From Paragordius varius (taxonomy: Eukaryota > Nematomorpha): a stretch of 64,000 nucleotides of DNA. Positions 12,959 through 22,570 of the stretch are shown here, piece by piece (position 1 is the stretch's first letter; each line of letters opens with the position of its first letter). The notes beneath the pieces were generated by a model. The model saw nothing but the letters and a program-made list of their open reading frames with translations. It made no database searches and was not told the DNA's origin. The stretch covers positions 11,966,001 to 12,030,000 of the forward strand of contig OZ176051.1 in assembly GCA_964247055.1 (NCBI GenBank). The letters run 5' to 3'. A program made the position numbers and the translations under genes.

Positions 12959-13171
12959 CTATATGAAATTAATTTTCAGCAAATCTTTTTGTATTTCAGA
13001 AAATGCATGTGGCGAAAGGACATTGCATACAATGGCTTCCGCCTTTGTACGGGCACATGTAAATTTTTTATGGAATAACGTGCGAATAACCTGTGAGGTA
13101 CAATCCATAGATCTAAAGGAATGATTGTGATAAACCGCGTGAAAAGATAAAACGCCTTCGGCTAGTGACAA
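12959..13171 (-). pseudogene. hAT transposase N-terminal remnant
   Basis: Seventy residues: a FHAVYHNHSFRSMDCTSQ segment followed by CARTKAEAIV. These match the part of hAT transposases just upstream of the catalytic core in the ZBED/KIAA1586-like group (FHTVKHN-SF-S-DCTSK...CARTKAEAI). Belongs to the element at 11473-13896. Confidence 0.7.
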
Positions 13172-13907
13172 ATTCTTTTCTTCCTATCCAAAAGCGGTTT
13201 TTCGATAAAAATCGCTCATTTTGTAAGATGATGATGCCACATCTAAACAATTTTTATGTTTCTATGTTGTCATATGCTTTGTAATATCATGCTTGTCGCC
13301 ATGTGCTAGGGTGAATTCCCCCTCGCATAAAGAACATTTAATAAATGATTCATTCTTCATTTTTTTAAAGGAAATTCTTTGATTAATTCATTGTTGAATT
13401 AATAACCTCCTTTTGTACTTATATTTTTTTACTAATATTAGTTTAAAAAAATATTACCTTAATTTTCTGGAGTAAAAGTATAAGCTACCGATTTTTGGTA
13501 TTAATTTGTCTTTTTGATAAGATTGGCAGGTAATATAAGTAAAATATTAGTATAAAAATATATTTTACTACCTTAATTTCCTGAAGTTATATATGCTACC
13601 GATTATGAGGTATTAATTAGTCTTTTTGATAATGTTAGTAATAGTAGGAAGCAAAGTGTATAATCACATGATATAAATTTGAAAAAATAATAAAAAATTG
13701 TAATTTAAAATTGATATAGATTATAAAGATAACTAATGATAAAAAATTAAAACGAATTAAAAAAATAAATTTTCAATAAAAAATTTAAATGTATTAAATA
13801 AAATTATTTTTTATATAATCTTGATAAAGCGGGACATTTCAAAAACGTAGCGGGAGGCGGGACAAAGTGTGAAAAAGCGGGACGTCTGGTCACCTTATGT
13901 ATGCATA

Positions 13908-14640
13908 ATTATTTAATAAAACCATAAATCAAAATGTTTGAAAATTAATAAAAAAAACTTCCAATTTGATCCATAAAATTAATATATGATAAATTTAGAG
14001 CTTTTAAATTTATAATTCCTTTAAATATACAAACAATTAAGTATGAAAATTAAATTAGCCGATATAAAATAACCATTCCATAATAATATAAATTTAAACT
14101 AGCCATCCTTCGTTTTTATTCTTATTGTGAATAAATATATCACATATGCGTATATATGCGCAGTAGGCTAGGGTTTACACTTCTCAAAATAAAATCGGAA
14201 TTATTCAATAAAATATTAACCCAATTATTTAATGCATAAAATTTTACATTATTATAGTTAATAAAACTCCATCTATTAGGTTTTATGAAATTCTCTACAT
14301 TTTTTTGGTATAAATATAAAAACCTATTTAATTAATGATATTCCATATAAAATAGTTAACAATTACGTTCTATTGAATAATACATTTTTTTAATGGTTGT
14401 TATTAGATTGTTTAATTAAAATCGATAAGCAAGCAGCTCAATAGAATCGCTTTAAATTCAAACATAAAACGGACTTTTTTTAATAATAATTATAAAAATA
14501 ATAGCCATGATGTAAATTTGAAATTTTTGTAATGAAGGTATTTTATGCACGTATTATGTAAATATTCTTATCCTGAATATCACAGCCATAACCCAAAATA
14601 TATGTAGAAATATAAATAGTTAGCAAGAAGTCTATTTATT
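13908..14640. other. AT-rich intergenic DNA
   Basis: No coding frame, RNA gene or recognised repeat. A possible COX6C polyadenylation signal (AATAAA on the minus strand) lies near 14635. Confidence 0.6.
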
Positions 14641-14654
14641 TTAACGCTGCAAAA

Positions 14655-14948
14655 TTACAATGTAATATTCATTTTAAAATGACCTTGAGGAGGTATTTCT
14701 TTAAATACTCCGGCTTCACGCATGCGTATGTAATCGCGATCAGCATCATAGTTCCTAAAAAATAAACCACAATTTTACTGATAAAATTCTTTTATGGCTT
14801 TCTTAGTTGCCCGACCAGTAAAACACCAAAACATATATGCTATCCCAGATGAAAGAACCAAGCTTAGCGGTACACACACTTGATAATAACGGGCACAAAG
14901 GCCTCGCATTCGAGCCGGTCTCGGGATTCGAGTGTTTTTATCAGCCAT
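14655..14948 (-). CDS. COX6C: Cytochrome c oxidase subunit 6C
   Basis: Small single-pass subunit of mitochondrial complex IV in the inner membrane. Exon 1 14948-14779, exon 2 14754-14655, separated by a 24-nt intron (14755-14778, GTAAAA...TTTTAG). Product 89 residues. Residues 11-20 PARMRGLCAR match the PRMRGLLA start of animal COX6C. Residues 25-43 form the membrane helix (CVPLSLVLSSGIAYMFWCF). KKAIKEFYQNYDADRDY bridges the intron and matches RKKAYADFYRNYDV, and MREAGVF matches MRKAGIF. Reading through the intron meets TAA at once, so splicing is needed. The C-terminus (EIPPQGHFKMNITL) is longer than usual. The start codon is the only ATG that gives the family N-terminus. A candidate acceptor-like TTTAG sits 12 bases upstream of the ATG. 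Confidence 0.93.
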
Positions 14949-15454
14949 GTGTTAACACTAAACAAATTATCAGCTGGTAATATCATTTCTGGACCAAACT
15001 ATATTATAATAATTTAGTAAATTAAAAACCACAGATATTTATAAATATATATAAATAATATTTTCTGTAAGTCCATAGAGAAGTCTAGAATAATATAAAA
15101 TCTTTTACCCAAAAATTTCCACATTGCTTTCAGTATTTCTGGTTTTTTTACAGCTTATACCCAAAAGGTAATAATATACTAGTAAAAATATATTTTTTGG
15201 TCATAAAAAGCATCAAAATTTAAGTAGTGCTCTTAGTTGACTCTAGATTGATAATTTGAAAGGTATCACTACTTTCGTAATTACCTGTATCAAAAAACGA
15301 AAAGGAAATTATTTTTAATTGTTTTAATGAAAGCAATCCTTCCATATACAATGCGCTTAAAATCGGGGGAAACACCCTAATAAAATATTAATATTTTGAG
15401 AGGAAAATGTATCAAGATTATCATTGTTATGAGTGATATAACAGTTATCTATAA

Positions 15455-15957
15455 AATTCGATTTAAATTGGGTTATCTAAATAAACCAGACTAAATTTAG
15501 GATTTTTAAAAAACTACTGAAGTCCCAATTCTGCTTTTATCCTAATAAATATTATATAAATATGCCAAAATATCTTAAAATAATTAAGTTTTATAAAAGA
15601 AGTTTCATGTCAAACTACTTCGACGCCATTTTTATTTTACAAAAATTTTTGCAAAATCTCGTTTTCATTTAATTTTAAAAAATTAAAGCTAATTTTTTAT
15701 TTAAATTACATTAAACATTGATAGAAATAGAACAGTATATTTTGTATTATTTTTAAACTTTACCATTGTACACATGTCAGTTACTAAATTATTACCTTTC
15801 GGTTTTAGCTTAAAATTAGTAATATCAACTACTTTTGAATAAAATATTTTATATATTTCGGTTAAAATTTTGACATGGTTTCGATTTCTTCCATATTTTT
15901 TCAAAGATTTAATTATAAACAGGCCTGGAGTATTTAACTACAAGAATTTGAATCATA
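15455..15957 (+). mobile_element. MITE family B, copy 1
   Basis: About 500 bp of the repeat family described for 36241-36797. Starts with TTCGATTTAAATTGGGTTAT and ends near AATTTGAATCATATG. Shares the internal landmarks CTACTTCGACGCCATTTTTA and CTTTCGGTTTTAGCTTAAAA with the other copies. Its terminal GGGGTA/TACCCC palindrome is decayed. Confidence 0.75.
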
Positions 15958-16448
15958 TGTTTTTTTACATTCTTGTTTGCCCAATGAATTTAGACACATA
16001 TAGTTCTTGAATAGTTTCTTAATTTTGTCTTCCGTAAGCTGTTTTAAATTTTAGGTTTTGATGTGAATATTTAATTTGTTTACAAAATGTTTTGAAACAT
16101 TTGCATGCATAATTTTTAATTTAGCAGATAAAATATAACTTTATCATTTTATTAAAATTTTCTCATGGGGATTTTATTGTATATAATAATATATTTTACT
16201 AAGTTATACAGATGTTGAGAAATAGAAAAGATTGCATATTTATATTTCTAGTGTTTTGCTCTAAAACAATTTGGGCAAACTACGTGTAGAAAACAAATTA
16301 TTTCCCTAATAATATATCTTGACATATCGTTAATTAAAGATCCAATAGGAGTCAATTATTTAGATTGATATATAACGAGACACAAAACAAACTCAGACAA
16401 TAAAAATTATGAAATTCATAAATAATGCACGAATAATTTTTTCAATTT

Positions 16449-16642
16449 ATCGCTTCTCTGGCTTATTAGCTATGATCGATTGTGTAGTATCTGTTCTTAT
16501 CAGCTTAATATCTGATATGGTTTCTCATTGAAACCCGTGATATTAAATCATTTTTTGTAGGTTTTGGGGATCGCTCTAGGCTTGCCTATCAATCCTCAAA
16601 CGGGTCAACCTGGTATTGCACTATATCCAGGAGTGGCCCAAC
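16449..16642 (+). ncRNA. RNU2: U2 spliceosomal snRNA gene (complete)
   Basis: U2 pairs with the intron branch point and is a core part of the spliceosome. The 5' end ATCGCTTCTC equals vertebrate U2; GTAGTA (16484-16489) is the branch-site pairing element, followed by TCTGTTCTTATCAGCTTAAT and stem IIa/IIb. The Sm site is ATTTTTTG (16550-16557). The 3' domain keeps CAACCTGGTATTGCA and the stem IV bases TCCAGGAGTGG. Length about 194 nt, close to the usual 188-191. This is the only copy in the window with the 5' 40 nt. I did not identify a proximal sequence element upstream. Since all other copies are truncated, this one may be the working gene of the cluster. Confidence 0.92.
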
Positions 16643-16661
16643 AATTATTATAAATAAAATA

Positions 16662-17658
16662 GATCAAATGGGAATTCATCGATTCCTCTCCCATATTAAT
16701 AGTTGATAATAAACGACTCAGTATCGAACAACGTTCTTCAGTAGTTTCCATGCTCAGACGCTCTCGGCGTGCGCTAAAAGACGCAGAACTCCATCACTTT
16801 GCCCTACAAGGACGAGTGATGGAATGCGTAGCCGCCGATCGAGCCAGCCATTCCTTTCTCTACACAGGAGAACACATGAGATTTCGTGATTGGAAATTCA
16901 TCCATCGCGCCAGGCTCAATCTCCTCCCCACAAATTCCCGCAAACACGATCCCACACTTAAATGCCGACGGTGTGGCAAAGACAATGAAACCCCCGCCCA
17001 CGTCCTCAATAATTGCTTGAAAGAGAGCAACTTAATCACCAAGAGACACAACCTTATTGTAAATAGGATAAAAGACGCACTACCATCTAATTTCGAAATC
17101 ATCAACGAGAATGAGGTAGTTGACTCATCTCGTCTTCGTCCTGACCTAATCGTTACCGATGGAACATCGTGCTTCATCATCGATCCGACGGTACCATATG
17201 AAAATAGGATTTCCTCTTTCCATCATGCTGCAACAAACAAACTTATCAAATATGAATCCATCGCCAATGGACTACGAGAGCGCTTCAACGATGTCGAAGT
17301 CATACCAATCGTCGTTGGATCTCTGGGTTCCTGGTACTGCAACAATGACGTGATATTCGACAGAATTCCAATGAAGACCCCAAACCTCTTAAAGAAGCTG
17401 ATCATATCAGACGTCATCAAAGCGTCATGCGATATGTTTCACTACTTTATGAGTGGACGAAATGAAACAAACAATACAAACATCTCTTCATAATTTATGT
17501 TTTTTTTATTTTATATTATGCAATTTGCATCATTGTTCTTCTACAATTTCATCCATATTCACTCAATAATTGTTAGATAGGCCACTTGCATTTTCGTATT
17601 CTCTTTTCAGATTCTCAATCTACAAATATTAAAAATATATATTACTCTATAATAAATT
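16662..17658 (+). mobile_element. Utopia-type LINE, 5'-truncated copy 1
   Basis: A U2-targeting non-LTR retrotransposon (restriction-like-endonuclease class). Only the end of the RT thumb, the endonuclease and the 3' UTR remain. It starts 20 bp after the complete U2 gene, and its 3' end (AATAAATT) abuts U2 sequence beginning ATCTGTTCTTATCAG at 17659. That junction defines insertion between U2 nt 40 and 41. The upstream junction is not U2 nt 40, so a deletion or template jump shaped the 5' end. Confidence 0.85.
16750..17493 (+). CDS. Utopia endonuclease-domain ORF (C-terminal fragment)
   Basis: Open over 247 residues. Contains a CCHC motif, CRRCGKDNETPAHVLNNCL, the gag-knuckle-like finger that precedes the endonuclease in R2/NeSL-type elements. 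Then comes the PD-(X)n-D type catalytic core: RPDLIVTDGTSCFIIDPTVP, with Asp in RPD and in IIDP. VIPIVVGSLGSWY follows. Base composition is clearly less AT-rich than its surroundings. The frame remains open upstream to about 16663. The protein lacks the reverse transcriptase and cannot act alone. Confidence 0.85.
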   Translation: MLRRSRRALKDAELHHFALQGRVMECVAADRASHSFLYTGEHMRFRDWKFIHRARLNLLPTNSRKHDPTLKCRRCGKDNETPAHVLNNCLKESNLITKRHNLIVNRIKDALPSNFEIINENEVVDSSRLRPDLIVTDGTSCFIIDPTVPYENRISSFHHAATNKLIKYESIANGLRERFNDVEVIPIVVGSLGSWYCNNDVIFDRIPMKTPNLLKKLIISDVIKASCDMFHYFMSGRNETNNTNISS

Positions 17659-17812
17659 ATCTGTTCTTATCAGCTTAATATCTGATATGGTTTCTCATTG
17701 AAACCCGTGATATTAAATCATTTTTTGTAGGTTTTGGGGATCGCTCTAGGCTTGCCTATCAATCCTCAAACGGGTCAACCTGGTATTGCACTATATCCAG
17801 GAGTGGCCCAAC
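17659..17812 (+). pseudogene. U2 snRNA 3' part, copy 2 (5' end displaced by Utopia)
   Basis: Identical to the complete gene from nt 41 (ATCTGTTCTTATC...) to its end, and identical also in the first 20 bp of 3' flank (AATTATTATAAATAAAATA). The first 40 nt are missing because a Utopia copy occupies that side. Without the 5' end and branch-site element it cannot work as U2. Confidence 0.9.
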
Positions 17813-17817
17813 AATTA

Positions 17818-17932
17818 TTATAAATAAAATAATTCAGAATATCTTATCCCTTCACTTTTTTTAATAATTTCGTCAGCCAACTGTTTAACATAATTTACAG
17901 CATTAACACGCTTATTCAAGTACAGTAAACGC
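17818..17932 (-). other. Possible terminal exon between U2 copies
   Basis: On the minus strand a good acceptor (TCTTTTTTAG) is followed by an open frame of 37 residues, RLLYLNKRVNAVNYVKQLAD and onwards, ending at TAA (17818). Its codons look protein-like and helical, but I do not recognise a family and found no upstream exon. The corresponding place near 22405-22520 holds a decayed version. It may be coincidence. Confidence 0.25.
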
Positions 17933-17940
17933 CTAAAAAA

Positions 17941-17985
17941 GACCTCTTTAGAGGTCGTATCAGATATTAAGCTGATAAGAATAGA
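17941..17985 (-). pseudogene. Inverted U2 fragment 1 (nt ~43-85)
   Basis: Minus strand reads ATTCTTATCAGCTTAATATC then TGATACGACCTCTAAAGAGG. This equals the U2 region after the branch-site element, including a stem IIb closer to canonical U2 than that of the plus-strand copies, then diverges into T6. On its other side a minus-strand Utopia 3' end begins at 17986, so the same target site was used in the opposite orientation. Confidence 0.75.
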
Positions 17986-18168
17986 GAATTTATTATAAAG
18001 TTATATAAATTTTTAATATAGATTAAGAATCTAAAATAAGAATACAAAAATGCAAATAGCCTATCTAACAATTAAAGAATGAATATGGATAAAATTATAT
18101 AGGAACATTGATGCAATTTGGGTAATATAAAAATAAAAAAACATTAATTAAGAAGAAATGTTTGGATG
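17986..18168 (-). mobile_element. Utopia-type LINE copy 2, 3' UTR fragment
   Basis: Matches the 3' UTR of the minus-strand copy at 22571 onwards (GAATTTATTATAAAGTTATA ... AAGAAATGTTTGGAT), then stops abruptly at 18168. All coding sequence is missing. Confidence 0.7.
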
Positions 18169-18292
18169 TGTGGCCCCCTTTTGGTTATATATTAATTATC
18201 CGGGTGATTAGGAATTTATTTATTTCCATTCTTTAATCCTTTGGTCCATCTAAATTTCTTTCCAGTATTATATATTGTTTATTTTTATAGAT

Positions 18293-19150
18293 ATGATATC
18301 AACCAACATTATTAGCTCCAACAACGTACAAATCATGTTTCGCCTTACAATAAGTGATAATGATAATCAACCAGTGTCCTGCAAGACAACCTTCTGCCAT
18401 ACCTCTGTCACCACGGTCAATACTCAAAGCCATCTATCATTCTGTGTCAACCCGTCGACAACTCCAACACCCGATATTGGCTCTCTCTATGAACACCAAT
18501 TCCCTTCACTCTCTTCATCTCAGTTCTACGACAACGTGTACACAGCTACCAATCAGTCATCCAATCAGGCCAAATCTCCCAGCTCAAACATTAAACGCAA
18601 GACCATCCTTGATCTTGCCCATCCAGCCAACAAAATGCTTAAGATAAATAATAATGATGATGATAATGATGGCGACCTATTGGAGGTGATGCCACATCAA
18701 CCTACCCTGCAAGACAAAACCCTATCCTTCTATTTCCCTTTACCGAATCACTTTTTATGTCCGTTTGAATCTTGCAATCATCAATTTCGTTGTAAATCCT
18801 GGACTGCCCAGAGACAGTCTCTTCTACGTCATATTAAGCTGGTCCATAAAGAACTAATCAAAATAGTTAATATTTGCAAACCTTGTAACAAAGTTTTATC
18901 TATTCACCCAAGTATACATATGAAAGAGTGCATTTTTGCGTCCAAATCTCCTATTTTCCAAATGCCTCACGCATGTGATGCGTGTGAAATGTCGTTTCCC
19001 AAGCGCATGTCTCTCTTATCTCATAAAAGGTCTCATAATCTACCTCCTCATCCTCACAGTAAACCGTTAAGTTTGTCAAACCTCCGATTCAATCCGTCTA
19101 ATAAGCCTAAGGTTGTCGAGTCATCTCCAACCCACAGTAAACTTTTTTGA
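18293..19150 (+). pseudogene. Utopia B N-terminal zinc-finger segment
   Basis: Starts with MISTNIISSNN at 18293. CPFESCNHQF followed by RHIKLVHK forms a first C2H2-like finger; CKPC lies between; CDACEMSFPKRMSLLSHKRS is a clear second C2H2 finger. N-terminal C2H2 fingers bind the target DNA in R2/NeSL-type elements. An acidic run (NNDDDNDGD) precedes them. The frame is lost at 19150. Confidence 0.75.
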
Positions 19151-19606
19151 TCCACCCAGCTCTCCAGTTAATTCTTCTCCTACCAAAGTGAGTGGGACCT
19201 CAAACATCATTGGTAAGGGACATGAAGGCAATAATTTCAGTACGGATATTAATTCCAATATTCTAAATCCCAGTAGTTCGGTAAACAAAAATTATTTTAA
19301 TTACTTTTCTCAGAATGAAGTCTCTTTCTCTAATCGTTTTACAATTCTTGAGGAGAGTATTGATGAGGAACCCACTTCATCGGTTACTCTACCTACACCA
19401 AATAAAAGTTTTAATAAATCATCTGCTTTAAATAAAAATACTTTTCCTTTCACTAATTTTAATAACCTTCTTGACTCCCACGACGAGAATTCCGACTGGA
19501 AGGATATTTGTTCTTTAATAATCTCTATTCAAAATGCAATATCTCCTCCCCGGGCTGATTATAATAAGTCTAAAAGTTTGGTTCATAAAGATTTAAATAT
19601 TCGAGC

Positions 19607-20693
19607 ATGTATAAGAAAAATAGGAAAAAGGCTATAAGATTAATCGTTGATGGCCCTCCATCCCTCTGTAAAATTAATAACGAAGATATAACAAATTATT
19701 TTAACAATACAATTGGCAAAAAATCTGAGCCTATTAATTTTAATTATTCTAATAATTCTGTCCCTTTACTTGATTTTATTCCCTTTTCAGCATCTGAAGT
19801 TTCTGATAAATTAAGAAAAGTTTCTAACAGCTCCCCTGGTCCTGATGGTATTTCATATACCAAATGGAAGCAGGTGGATCCCAAAGGTATTCTTTTATCT
19901 AAAATTTTTAATTTGTGTTTAAGTCATAGAATGATTCCTAATCATTGGAAAGTAACTAAGTCAATCTTAATTTCTAAAAAAAAGGGAGACCCTTCTCTTG
20001 TTTCAAGCTGGAGGCCCCTTTCACTAAGCAATACTATTTATAAATTATTTACTGGCCTTATTGCCAACCGAATTTCTAAACATATTTTAAAGAATAACTT
20101 ATTATCATCAGCCCAGAAAGGATTTATGCCGGCTGCTTTGAGCATAATTATATTTTAAATAAATCAATTTCTGATGCTAAACATAATAAAAAAGATATTT
20201 TTGTAACCTTTATTGATATCACTGCTGCGTTTGACTCGGTCCCTCACCAGCTGATTTTTGAATGTCTCCCTAATTTTGGTATAGATAATAATATTCAAGC
20301 TTTAATTAGGGATATTTACACAAATTCATGTACTCAGTTCTTTTCCGCCTCTGGGTTAAACCCATTCCTTTCTTGTCTGGCATTAAACAGGGGTGTCCAA
20401 TTTCTGGCCTTCTTTTTAATTTGTCAATCGATTCTGTGTTGAGATCTATGGTGTTTAATGGTCACAATGTCCTCGCTTATGCTGATGACATTGTTTTATT
20501 GTCTGACTCTCCTGAACGTCATCAAGTTGGGCTCAATTTGTTAGAATTTCTTATTCATGATATTGGTCTTTCGATCAAAGCTGAGAAGTGCAATAGTATT
20601 TCTATTGCTTCTTGTAGTCCTGTTTTTAAGATTGGTGAAGTTGTCGTTCCCTCAATCGGTCTAGGTGAGTTTGTTAGATTTGAAAGCCTGTAG
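19607..20693 (+). pseudogene. Utopia B reverse transcriptase segment
   Basis: RT motifs in order: SSPGPDGISYTKW, then SWRPLSLSNTIYKLF, then FIDITAAFDSVPHQLI (motif A, catalytic Asp), SGIKQGCPISGLLFN (motif B), and LAYADDIVLLS (motif C with the YADD box). The motifs fall in different frames, with breaks near 20140 and 20330. The order and spacing are those of non-LTR retrotransposons. Confidence 0.85.
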
Positions 20694-20876
20694 GTCTCAA
20701 TTTCATTAATCCCGTTCCTTCTACGGAAATTGTGGATAAAATACATAGTTCTAGCCTCCTCCCTTGGCAAAAGCTAGACGCTATTAAAACTTTTTTTATC
20801 CCACTATTTCTCACCAGTTGAGAAGTAATGAGCTTAAAATGGTTACAGGTGAATATCTAGATAAAAGCTAACTAAA

Positions 20877-22061
20877 GTGTTCAAACAAATATTAAATCTT
20901 CCAAGAGACGCCACTAACAATTATATTTTTGGCTCTCGTAATAAGGGCGCCTTAGGGATGCCCCTATTCCGAGATGACATTAATATATTTCGTGTGGATT
21001 CCGCTTTTAAATTACTTACTAGCTTAGATCCTTCTATAAGAGTTTCTGCTCTAGAGGAACTTAAGGTTTCGGCTAGCTTCCGTTTTAAGGTTCGATTAGA
21101 TTCTATAATTCCCGATCAATTAGGCAAATATTTGTCTGGTTATGAGAACCCTCTTGTCTCAAATCCAGCTAATAAATGCCAAAACATTTGGACAATAGCG
21201 AGAATTGCGTCTGAATCTCTCAAAATTTCCTGGTCTTTTGATGATTCTTTTCAGCCTACAGTAATTACAGACTCTAAAATCTCCCAAGACAATCGCTCAG
21301 CTGTTGTTTCTATCCTTCGATTTTATAAACGAAAGCTAAAGGATACTGAGCTACACCATTTTGCTTTGCAGGGTCGGGTGATGGAGTGCGTTGCTGATGA
21401 TAAGGTCAGTCACCATTTTCTTTACAATAATAAGGATCTTCGCTTCAGAGACTGGAACTTCATCCATCGAGCGCGGCTCAATCTCCTTCCAACGAAAATG
21501 CGACTCAGGTCGTCTGAACAAATGTGCCGTCGCTGCGGCAAATCGAAAGAAACCCAAGCCCACGTTTTAAACCACTGCCTCAAAGATGATAATATAATAA
21601 CCAAAAGACACAACGTCATAGTAGACTTGATTAAAGATAATCTTATATCAAATTTCAAGTTAAGTGAAAACCAAGCCATCGATTCGTCGAGAGTACGCCC
21701 TGACCTCATTGTAACAAATGGCACTGATTGCTATATCATCGATCCCACAGTGCCGTTTGAAAACAGGCTAGAATCGTTCGAAACGGCGTTCAACAATAAA
21801 TTAATGAAGTATAGCTGTATGGCTCAACAATTACAGGAAACATACAGCAACACCCAAGTCATTCCAGTTGTTGTTGGGAGCCTCGGCTCATGGTATTCGA
21901 AAAACGATGTTCTTTTTGAGAAGATCAGGTTCCGATGCCCTAACCAACTAAAGAAATCAATAGTTACAAGCATAATAAAATCTTCAGCCGACATGTACCA
22001 CATGTTTATGAGCGGTCGAAATTCCCTCATAGACAACAACCCATCAAATGCATTTTTGTAA
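20877..22061 (+). CDS. Utopia B endonuclease-domain ORF
   Basis: Open for 394 residues: RT thumb region (QILNLPRDATNNYIFGSRNK), then CRRCGKSKETQAHVLNHCL (CCHC finger), then RPDLIVTNGTDCYIIDPTVP with the two endonuclease aspartates, and VIPVVVGSLGSWY. Most of the catalytic landmarks of the restriction-like endonuclease are intact, although the upstream reverse transcriptase is broken. Confidence 0.8.
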   Translation: MFKQILNLPRDATNNYIFGSRNKGALGMPLFRDDINIFRVDSAFKLLTSLDPSIRVSALEELKVSASFRFKVRLDSIIPDQLGKYLSGYENPLVSNPANKCQNIWTIARIASESLKISWSFDDSFQPTVITDSKISQDNRSAVVSILRFYKRKLKDTELHHFALQGRVMECVADDKVSHHFLYNNKDLRFRDWNFIHRARLNLLPTKMRLRSSEQMCRRCGKSKETQAHVLNHCLKDDNIITKRHNVIVDLIKDNLISNFKLSENQAIDSSRVRPDLIVTNGTDCYIIDPTVPFENRLESFETAFNNKLMKYSCMAQQLQETYSNTQVIPVVVGSLGSWYSKNDVLFEKIRFRCPNQLKKSIVTSIIKSSADMYHMFMSGRNSLIDNNPSNAFL

Positions 22062-22224
22062 TATTTTTTATATATATATTTTTTTTATTATATTTTTTTT
22101 CTATATTTATATATAATAATTTTTTCTTTCTTCCCCCTTGTAACTTCCCCATGCCCAATATTGTTGCGTAGCACTTTTCTTCATATATTCTAAATTGTAT
22201 TTCTTATATATATTAATAAATTAT

Positions 22225-22378
22225 ATCTGTTCTTATCAGCTTAATATCTGATATGGTTTCTCATTGAAACCCGTGATATTAAATCATTTTTTGTAGGTTT
22301 TGGGGATTGCTCTAGGCTTGCCTATCAATCCTCAAATGGGTCAACCTGGTATTGCACTATATCCAGGAGTGGCCCAAC
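22225..22378 (+). pseudogene. U2 snRNA 3' part, copy 3
   Basis: U2 from nt 41 to the 3' end, following Utopia copy 3. Only a few substitutions from copy 2 (for example GGGATTGC for GGGATCGC and AAATGGG for AAACGGG). The 3' flank has diverged. Confidence 0.9.
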
Positions 22379-22525
22379 AATTTTATATACAAAATAAATT
22401 AATCCCTTCACTTCTTTTAAATAATTTTAATATAAATTATCGTCAACCAACTGTTTGAAATAATTTACTACAGCATTAACACACATTTATTCAAGTACAA
22501 TAGTTTACCGTGAACGCCTAAAAAA

Positions 22526-22570
22526 GACTTCTTTAGAGGTCGTATCAGATATTAAGCTGATAAGAATAGA
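22526..22570 (-). pseudogene. Inverted U2 fragment 2
   Basis: Same sequence and arrangement as the fragment at 17941-17985 (ATTCTTATCAGCTTAATATC and stem IIb), with a Utopia 3' end starting at 22571 on the minus strand. Shows that the whole block of U2 3' part, spacer and inverted U2 exists twice in the locus. Confidence 0.75.

Larger units (their letters stand above)
11473..13896 (-). mobile_element. Decayed hAT transposon 2
   Basis: Ends AAGTGACCAG (left) and AAGGTGACCAGACGTCCCGC (reverse of the right end). The 11-bp repeat ATGTATGCATA is present on both sides (11462-11472 and 13897-13907) and contains the 8-bp target duplication. About 2.4 kb. Transposase fragments lie on the minus strand: RTKAEAIVCNVLSPHAF at 13080-13000 near the N-terminal half, a middle piece at 12374-12078, and the dimerisation region (LSLPKTNAATERVSSTLNKV) at 11840-11780. 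Stops and frame changes separate the pieces. It inserted only 66 bp from hAT 1. Confidence 0.8.
18240..22224 (+). mobile_element. Utopia-type LINE copy 3, near full length (subfamily B)
   Basis: About 4 kb. Order on the plus strand: N-terminal C2H2 fingers (18750-19040), linker, reverse transcriptase (19600-20690), CCHC finger and restriction-like endonuclease (21500-21960), 3' UTR, then U2 from nt 41 at 22225. The single long frame is broken in at least four places (frame changes near 19140, 19620, 20140 and 20330, and another near 20690-20870), so it is inactive but fairly young. Sequence is about as divergent from the other copies as a separate subfamily. The exact 5' end is not visible; it lies in 18169-18290. 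Confidence 0.85.
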
